Part shown: piece after piece, positions 58,030 through 64,000 of the stretch
Position numbering within the stretch: position 1 is the stretch's first letter
How the letters are laid out: the number at the start of each line of letters is the position of its first letter
NCBI GenBank assembly: GCA_002839375.1
Contig: PGXY01000011.1
Coordinates: 1 to 64,000 of the forward strand
Length of the DNA: 64,000 nt
Direction: 5' to 3'
Source of the DNA: Spirochaetae bacterium HGW-Spirochaetae-1
GTDB taxonomy: Bacteria; Spirochaetota; UBA4802; UBA5550
The notes under the pieces: generated by a model
What the model saw: only the letters and a program-made list of their open reading frames with translations
Told to the model about the DNA's origin: nothing
Databases searched by the model: none
Translations under genes and position numbers: made by a program

Positions 58030-61000
58030 ATGAATAAAAAGCTCGTCACCACGAACCAGAGTGATCTTGCCACACTTCCTGATGCGGTCACTTCAGGACC
58101 GGAACTCAATATTCTTCCTTATTTTCCCTTGACCCTTGTGGATATGATCTGCTCAACGGCCAGGATTGCCTCAAAAAGGGGCATTATCTATGTTGATACA
58201 CAGGGAAATGAAGAGCTGCAGACATACCCTGAACTGCTGGAGCAGAGCGGTCGAATCATGGGTGCTATGCGATCTATGGGGCTGGCTAAGGGCGACAGCG
58301 TCATAATGCAGCTGGATAACGAGAGAAATTTCATCGAGGGATTCTGGGCCTGTATCCTGGGCGGATTTATTCCCGTGCCGCTGGCGCTTCCCGCGGGCCT
58401 CATGGGAATCGGTGCCGAAAAGGTGGCCAATGTATGCCGCATCATGGGCAACGCTCATCTGCTCACGGATCAGTCCACTGACCAGTACAGGGATTTCCAG
58501 GTTCTTTCGGTCATTGAAATAGCGGGCCTTGGTGACCATGCCGAGGATCGGGACTATCATCGGCCCGATCCTGATGATCTGGCCTACCTGCAGTTTTCCT
58601 CGGGATCAACGGGAGATCCCAAGGGCGTCATGCTTTCTCACCGGAATCTCGCCAGCAATATATACGCTATAATCCGGGCCTCGGCCAACGAGGAGGAGCA
58701 GAAACTTATCGATGATATGTTCAGCAATCCCCCCGTTGAAATGGAATACCCCGTTTCTACGTGCAGCTGGCTTCCCCTTTCCCACGACATGGGTCTTATC
58801 GGTTTTCACATCGCACCCCTTGCCGTGAGTATGATGCAGATAAAAATGGGGACCACAACTTTTGTGGTCAATCCCTCGCTTCATTTACAGCTTATTCACA
58901 AGCACCGCGTTACGCAGATGGCAAGCCCCAATTTCGGTCTTTCATGGATGGTGAATGTCGTCAAGGATGAACTCATCCAGGGCGTTGATCTTTCCTGTGT
59001 CGAAATTCTTTTCAACGGCGCCGAACCCATTTCCGGCAGCGCCGTCAGGGCCTTTGTCGATCGTTTTTCGAAATATGGATTCAATCCCCGGGCCATGTTT
59101 CCGGTTTACGGCATGGCTGAGGCAACGCTCATGATATCGGCGCCTCCCGTCAACTCTGAAAACGTTTTTCATCACCTGGATCGGCGGACCTTTGCGCTCC
59201 GACATATGGCCGTTGATGCCGAAGGCGATGCCGAGATGATAGAATTCGCCGACGAGGGATACCCCTGCGCGGGCATGGAGGTGCGGATCGTCGATGATGA
59301 AGGAAATGCCGTCAAGGAAACCGTTGCCGGGCATATCCAGATAAAGGGCCCCCATGTAACGGGAGGCTATTACATGAATGAGAAGGCAAACACGGAGCTC
59401 TTCACCGAGGGATGGCTGAAAACCGGCGATCTGGGTTTCATCAGGGAGGGAAGGATCACTGTAACGGGCCGCTTTAAAGATGTTATTTTTGTCAACGGGC
59501 AGAATTTTTACTCGGAAGATATCGAGGAAATGCTGCAGCAACTTCCCTTTGTGGGATTCAAAAACCTGGCCGTATGCGGCATCACCGATTGTGAAGATGG
59601 AAATGAGAAGATAATTCTTTTTATGAAGACCGGCAAAGACAGGGAAAAGCTCCAGGACCTGCTCATGCGGATAAATGAAAGCATCGGTAAAAGAATAATG
59701 ACGGGCATTTCTTCCATCGTTCCCATGCAGGATATTCCCCGCACGACGAGCGGTAAAACCCAGCGGTACGTCATGAGGGAGATGTACATGCAGGGAAAAT
59801 TCGAGGACAGGGAAGTGAAGGCATCGATTGAAATCATGCCGGAAAACGAACCGGCCGGAGCCCCGGAAGAAAAGAGGAAGGAGATGGACCTTGAAGGTTT
59901 TATTAACATGCTCCCGCCGGCGATTACCAAAGGAAAATCAGGTCCCCGTCACCAGAGCCTTCACCTTTTCATCAGAAATCTGCCCATGATTATCAGGGTG
60001 GCCAATATAATCGCACCTGACAAGGGCCCCATATTCGTTGATACCGAGGGGAACGAAGAGCTGCTTACCTATGCAGAGCTGCTTCACAACGCCCGCTGCG
60101 TTCTGGGTGGTCTGAGGAAGCAGGGGATGAAACCCGGCGACCAGGTCATAATGCAGATTGAAGGAACCCGGGATTTCCTGGCGGGCTTCTGGGGATGCAT
60201 CCTCGGCGGGTTTCTGCCGGCCCCGCTCCCCGTTCCCGGAGGGTTTCCTATAAGTGAAGGTATGGAGCGTGTGGCAAAAGTAAGCGAGCTGCTCACCAGC
60301 TTCTGTATCATCACCGATCAGCCTCATGACACATATGCCTCCCTGGGTGAAGTAAAAATATATACTATCGGTGACTTGCTTAAAAATGTGCCTGATAAAA
60401 AGCATCACCGGCCGAAACAGAGTGACGCCGCTCTTCTGCAGTTTTCCTCGGGTTCAACGGGCGATCCCAAGGGTGTCATGCCCACGCACAAGAACATCAT
60501 AAACGCCATTGAGGCGGGGACTGCCGGCGTATTCGGCGTGCCCGACAATGATTACCGGCCCATCATCGGGTTTATCCTGCATATCATAAGGCGGAAGTTC
60601 CATAAACAGAATGCGATAAAAAATAACATGAAGCCGGGCCTGCTCCGCCGTTTCGACAGATCCAGGGCCGGTATCCTGCTGCGGAGATGGAAGGCGAGCG
60701 AGTACCTCCTGGATACGCTGCTCATCCTTTCGGGCAAAAAAATATCCACGTCGCTGGACATAACCTTCGACGATATTTCCATGGCCAACTGGATGCCCTT
60801 TTCCCATGTCATGGGACTTATCGGCTTTCATATTGCTCCCATGCTCGGCGCCGTGTACGCCGTGACTCTGACTCCCAGGACTTTCATTGAAAAACCGGCC
60901 CTGTTTCTAAGGCTTATCGACCGGTACGGCGCGACTCATATCCCGTGCCCCAATTTTGCGGCGCAGTGGCTTACGGCCCAGGTTAAGGAAGAGGATATGG

Positions 61001-64000
61001 ACAGGGTGGACCTCTCGTGCGTCAAGGCTCTCCTGAACGGATCGGAGCCCATCTCTTCCATGGTGACCAGGGACTTCCTCACCAGGTTCAGCAGATATGG
61101 TCTTGATCCCAGGACCATGTGGTGTGCCTACGGCATGTCCGAGGCCACGGTGGAAATCACCACATCACCGGTAATGCGTGAGCCCCTGTTCCATCGCGTC
61201 GACAAGGAAATGTTTTTTAAGCACAAGATCGCCGCTCCCACTATTTCACCCAATGACGGCATAGACCTGGCCGATGTGGGGAGTCCCATACAGGGCCTTG
61301 AAGTCCGCATTACGGATGAAAACGATCAGGTTGTACGCGAAAACATGGTGGGTCATATACAGGTGAAGGGAAACACCGTGGCATGGCGGGGATATTTCAA
61401 TAATCCCGTGGCGAACGAAAATCTCTTCACGACCGACGGATGGCTGAAAACCGGCGATATGGGTTTCATGATCGGCGGGCGCATCGTGGTGGCCGGAAGG
61501 TTAAAAGATATTATTTTTGTGAATGGCCAGAACCTGTATTCCAATGACATCGAAGAGCATATCAAGAAGGTTCCCGGTATGGCATATATCGAGTTTGCCG
61601 TAACGGGACTTAGGCAGTATGAGTCCGACAGCGAAAAGATCGTTATGTTTGTAAGGTCCGGTGAATCAAGCGAGGCCATGGCCGTGCGGCTGGCAAGGAT
61701 AAACAAGGCGCTTACCTCGGATATCGGTATTCATATAGATATCCTGGTCCCCGTGGAATCGATTCCCAGGACGCCCAGCGCCAAGATAAAGCGTTTTAAG
61801 CTGCGCGATAATTTCGAACAGGGAATGTACGGCGAACAGATCACTGCGGAAGATGCAGCCAAAATGCTTCCCGATTCCGGCGAGGCGGGCAGGGAAGAGG
61901 AGTTGACCGACACGGAAGAGCGACTCATGAGGATATGGCGGGAGGTTGTAGACCGGCAGGATATCCGCAAGACCGATAATTTTTTTGACATGGGAGGCAA
62001 CTCTCTCAAGGCCACCAGGATAGGGTCGCGCGTAAAAGAGGAATTCGGCATAGACGTTCCGCTGAGGGTGGCCTTTGAGAACCAGACCGTGCAGTCCCTT
62101 TCCGCGGCCATTGACGCTCTCCTGGGAAAGGTAAAGCCCGGCGAAGAAAAATCGTCCCTGCCGAAACTCGTACCCGTTGAGAAGAAGGAATACTACGAGG
62201 TCTCCCACGCTCAGAAGAGACTCTGGTATCTTGACAAGATCATACCCGACAGCCCCTTCTATAATATTCCCGGCGCCGTGCTCGTGGAGAATGTGGAACT
62301 GGATGTTGCCGTCATTGCCAGGGCCATGCAGGCCGTGGCGGACCGTCATGAAACACTGCGCACCGTTTTTCATGAAGTTAACGGAGAGCCGGTCCAGGTC
62401 ATTTCTGAATCAATCGCCATTGAAGTGCCGGTCATAGACCTTCAGGGAAAGGAGAACCAGGACGGTCTTATCGCGGAAATTCTGGAGAAGGAAAAGTTCA
62501 GGCCCTTTAATCTTGCAGCGGGCCCCCTTTTCAGGGTGAAAGTTGTGCGCTGCTCACCGCAGAAACACGCGCTGATCATAGTCATGCATCATATTATCTC
62601 TGATGGCTGGTCCATGGGGCTTCTGGTCCAGGAGGCCGTGGGCAATTATTTTGCCATGGCCGCCGGCGGAGCCGTTCCCCAGGGCAAACTCGCCATACAG
62701 TACAGGGATTATGCAGCCTGGCAGAACAGGGTACTGGCAGGCGATGCCTATGATGCTCAGAAAGAATACTGGCTGAAGGATCTTACGGGCGAGCTTCCCG
62801 TTCTGGAGCTCCCCTATGACCGTCAGCGGCCCGTCGTCCAGAGCCAGCGCGGTAAAACCTTCCGCACGGTCATGGATAAAAATCTGTCACGGCAGATCAG
62901 GGAATCGGCGCGCAGTCTCGATGTGACGCCCTTCATTCTGACCCAGGCAATATTTAAAATACTGCTTCATAAGCTTTCGCGGCAGGATGATATCATCATC
63001 GGCACTCCCATCGCCGGAAGAAACAGGTCCGAGATCGAGCCCCTCATCGGGTTTTTCGTCAACGTGCTTCCCATGCGGACCGTTATGACGGGAGATCCCG
63101 TGTTTAAGGCGCTTGTGGAAAGCGTGAAACAGACAGCCCTGGGAGCCTATGCCAACCAGGACTACCCCTTCGACAAGCTCGTGGAGGTCCTCAATCCCGC
63201 AAGGAACATGAGCCGTTCACCTATATTCGACGTGGTCTTCGAGTTCATCGAGGAGTCGGAGTACCTCTTCAATAACATGAACAGGAATGAAATACTACTG
63301 CGTGACATCACCGGCGATGATCCCAATGCGAAGTTTGATATTTTTCTCACTTTCATCGAGGGAAAGGAAGGCATAAATGTTAAGTTTGAATACAACGCCG
63401 ACCTGTTCAACGATGAAACCATTGAACGCTTCATGAAATATTATGTGAATATTGCGTCGTCGGTTCTGGAGAATCCCGATCTGTATATTTCTCAAATCAG
63501 CATGCTTGATGCCGGCGAAGAGAACATGGTTCTCCATGAATTCAACGGCAGGGAGCGCGATTATCCGCGGAACAAATGCATCCACGAGATATTTCAGGAT
63601 ATGGCCCTGCGGTACGCCGATAAGGCTGCCCTGGTCATGGGCGGCGAGACCATGACCTATGGAGAACTGGACATTCTTTCCAACCGGATGGCGCGCCATC
63701 TCCGCGAACACGGCGTGGGCAAGGGAACCCATGTCATACTCATGGTTGAAAAATCAACGGCGATGCTGGCGGCGGTTCTGGGCATCCTCAAGGCCGGGGG
63801 CGTGTATGTGCCCGTGGATCCCGAGTATCCACTGGCCCGCCGTAATTATATGATAAGCGATGTGAAGGCTCCCGTGGCCATTGTTCAAGGGTCCCTGACG
63901 GGAAACCTGGGTGATTTCACCGGACACACGGTGATACTGGACAGCTTTATACATGAGTGCGGTCATATAAACGGTTCGGCGATCACGAACGTCAATGATC
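58030..64000 (+). CDS. Giant NRPS-type synthetase: A(FAAL-like)-A(FAAL-like)-PCP-C-A, 3' end outside window
   Basis: Open for 1990 codons to the window edge. Domain 1 (about residues 35-620): fatty-acyl-AMP-ligase-like, FSSGSTGDPKGV, SWLPLSHDMGLIG, VYGMAEATL, KTGDLGF, PRTTSGK. Domain 2 (about 645-1265): the same series (NWMPFSHVMGLIG, CAYGMSEATV, PRTPSAK), with about 55 extra basic and hydrophobic residues after its HKN segment. Carrier domain (about 1295-1365): FFDMGGNSLKATR, with the phosphopantetheine serine. Condensation domain (about 1385-1815): SHAQKRLWYLD and HHIISDGWS. A third adenylation domain begins near 1840 (LTYGELD-like MTYGELD, ILKAGGVYVPVDPEYP) and is cut off. A GGGGGG tract precedes the ATG. 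Confidence 0.92.
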   Translation, partial: MNKKLVTTNQSDLATLPDAVTSGPELNILPYFPLTLVDMICSTARIASKRGIIYVDTQGNEELQTYPELLEQSGRIMGAMRSMGLAKGDSVIMQLDNERNFIEGFWACILGGFIPVPLALPAGLMGIGAEKVANVCRIMGNAHLLTDQSTDQYRDFQVLSVIEIAGLGDHAEDRDYHRPDPDDLAYLQFSSGSTGDPKGVMLSHRNLASNIYAIIRASANEEEQKLIDDMFSNPPVEMEYPVSTCSWLPLSHDMGLIGFHIAPLAVSMMQIKMGTTTFVVNPSLHLQLIHKHRVTQMASPNFGLSWMVNVVKDELIQGVDLSCVEILFNGAEPISGSAVRAFVDRFSKYGFNPRAMFPVYGMAEATLMISAPPVNSENVFHHLDRRTFALRHMAVDAEGDAEMIEFADEGYPCAGMEVRIVDDEGNAVKETVAGHIQIKGPHVTGGYYMNEKANTELFTEGWLKTGDLGFIREGRITVTGRFKDVIFVNGQNFYSEDIEEMLQQLPFVGFKNLAVCGITDCEDGNEKIILFMKTGKDREKLQDLLMRINESIGKRIMTGISSIVPMQDIPRTTSGKTQRYVMREMYMQGKFEDREVKASIEIMPENEPAGAPEEKRKEMDLEGFINMLPPAITKGKSGPRHQSLHLFIRNLPMIIRVANIIAPDKGPIFVDTEGNEELLTYAELLHNARCVLGGLRKQGMKPGDQVIMQIEGTRDFLAGFWGCILGGFLPAPLPVPGGFPISEGMERVAKVSELLTSFCIITDQPHDTYASLGEVKIYTIGDLLKNVPDKKHHRPKQSDAALLQFSSGSTGDPKGVMPTHKNIINAIEAGTAGVFGVPDNDYRPIIGFILHIIRRKFHKQNAIKNNMKPGLLRRFDRSRAGILLRRWKASEYLLDTLLILSGKKISTSLDITFDDISMANWMPFSHVMGLIGFHIAPMLGAVYAVTLTPRTFIEKPALFLRLIDRYGATHIPCPNFAAQWLTAQVKEEDMDRVDLSCVKALLNGSEPISSMVTRDFLTRFSRYGLDPRTMWCAYGMSEATVEITTSPVMREPLFHRVDKEMFFKHKIAAPTISPNDGIDLADVGSPIQGLEVRITDENDQVVRENMVGHIQVKGNTVAWRGYFNNPVANENLFTTDGWLKTGDMGFMIGGRIVVAGRLKDIIFVNGQNLYSNDIEEHIKKVPGMAYIEFAVTGLRQYESDSEKIVMFVRSGESSEAMAVRLARINKALTSDIGIHIDILVPVESIPRTPSAKIKRFKLRDNFEQGMYGEQITAEDAAKMLPDSGEAGREEELTDTEERLMRIWREVVDRQDIRKTDNFFDMGGNSLKATRIGSRVKEEFGIDVPLRVAFENQTVQSLSAAIDALLGKVKPGEEKSSLPKLVPVEKKEYYEVSHAQKRLWYLDKIIPDSPFYNIPGAVLVENVELDVAVIARAMQAVADRHETLRTVFHEVNGEPVQVISESIAIEVPVIDLQGKENQDGLIAEILEKEKFRPFNLAAGPLFRVKVVRCSPQKHALIIVMHHIISDGWSMGLLVQEAVGNYFAMAAGGAVPQGKLAIQYRDYAAWQNRVLAGDAYDAQKEYWLKDLTGELPVLELPYDRQRPVVQSQRGKTFRTVMDKNLSRQIRESARSLDVTPFILTQAIFKILLHKLSRQDDIIIGTPIAGRNRSEIEPLIGFFVNVLPMRTVMTGDPVFKALVESVKQTALGAYANQDYPFDKLVEVLNPARNMSRSPIFDVVFEFIEESEYLFNNMNRNEILLRDITGDDPNAKFDIFLTFIEGKEGINVKFEYNADLFNDETIERFMKYYVNIASSVLENPDLYISQISMLDAGEENMVLHEFNGRERDYPRNKCIHEIFQDMALRYADKAALVMGGETMTYGELDILSNRMARHLREHGVGKGTHVILMVEKSTAMLAAVLGILKAGGVYVPVDPEYPLARRNYMISDVKAPVAIVQGSLTGNLGDFTGHTVILDSFIHECGHINGSAITNVND

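Noticed and set aside
1-64000. tRNA or rRNA genes, integrases, insertion sequences
   Set aside because: I looked in every sizeable gap and recognised none; a covariance-model scan could still find an unusual RNA.

Overview
The window is chromosomal DNA of roughly balanced base composition from a Gram-negative, probably motile bacterium. Evidence for this is a TonB/ExbB/ExbD energised outer-membrane receptor, lipoprotein signals, an MlaE permease, MotA/MotB stators and a bS18 with a charged N-terminal extension. I would guess Spirochaetota or a deltaproteobacterial-type lineage; no rRNA or other decisive marker is present, so this stays a guess. I recognised no tRNA, rRNA, CRISPR array, insertion sequence or prophage.

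Layout. 0-3 kb: an iron-sulfur protein and parA-parB. 3-16.6 kb: a HAMP-type membrane protein, an unknown gene pair, an M20 peptidase, a PAS-GGDEF cyclase, a LemA/DUF2207 pair, an acyl-CoA dehydrogenase fused to a rubredoxin-like domain, a metallophosphoesterase-nucleotidyltransferase fusion, and small membrane or TPR proteins. 16.6-29.3 kb: motA-motB, a small protein with mirror-symmetric cysteines, uracil-DNA glycosylase, a YbhB-like protein, a second iron-sulfur protein, an ArsR/CDF metal-efflux pair, a thioesterase, valS, a TlpA-like thioredoxin and a methyltransferase. 29.4-35.7 kb: a divergent TonB locus (tonB-exbB-exbD plus a NikL-like protein facing a receptor, an exported tetrapyrrole-methylase-like lipoprotein and a DUF4198 protein), probably for nickel/cobalt or a metal chelate. 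36.2-43.4 kb: a PHP-domain lipoprotein, pcm, and the conserved operon rpsF-ssb-rpsR-DUF2232-rplI-dnaB-mlaE. The start of rpsR appears frameshifted.

43.7-64 kb (runs off the window) is the most unusual part: a putative lipopeptide-type biosynthetic locus. A forward operon encodes a PaaK-like adenylate-forming enzyme, a secreted Ntn-hydrolase, a flippase-like membrane protein, a CapA-like lipoprotein, a DegT-type PLP enzyme and a GNAT-like protein. Five tandem paralogous stand-alone HHxxxDG (condensation/PapA-superfamily) acyltransferases follow on the minus strand. Divergent from them is a giant synthetase with the order adenylation(FAAL-like)-adenylation(FAAL-like)-carrier-condensation-adenylation, still open at base 64000.

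Five copies of a near-palindromic 14-mer, ACCGTCTGGACGGT-like, lie in the promoter gaps of this locus (43650, 54814, 57414, 57568, 57779), suggesting one dedicated regulator. My inference is that the FAAL-like domains load a fatty acid, the NRPS adds at least one amino acid, the stand-alone acyltransferases acylate or release intermediates, and the membrane and secreted proteins export, process or protect against the product.
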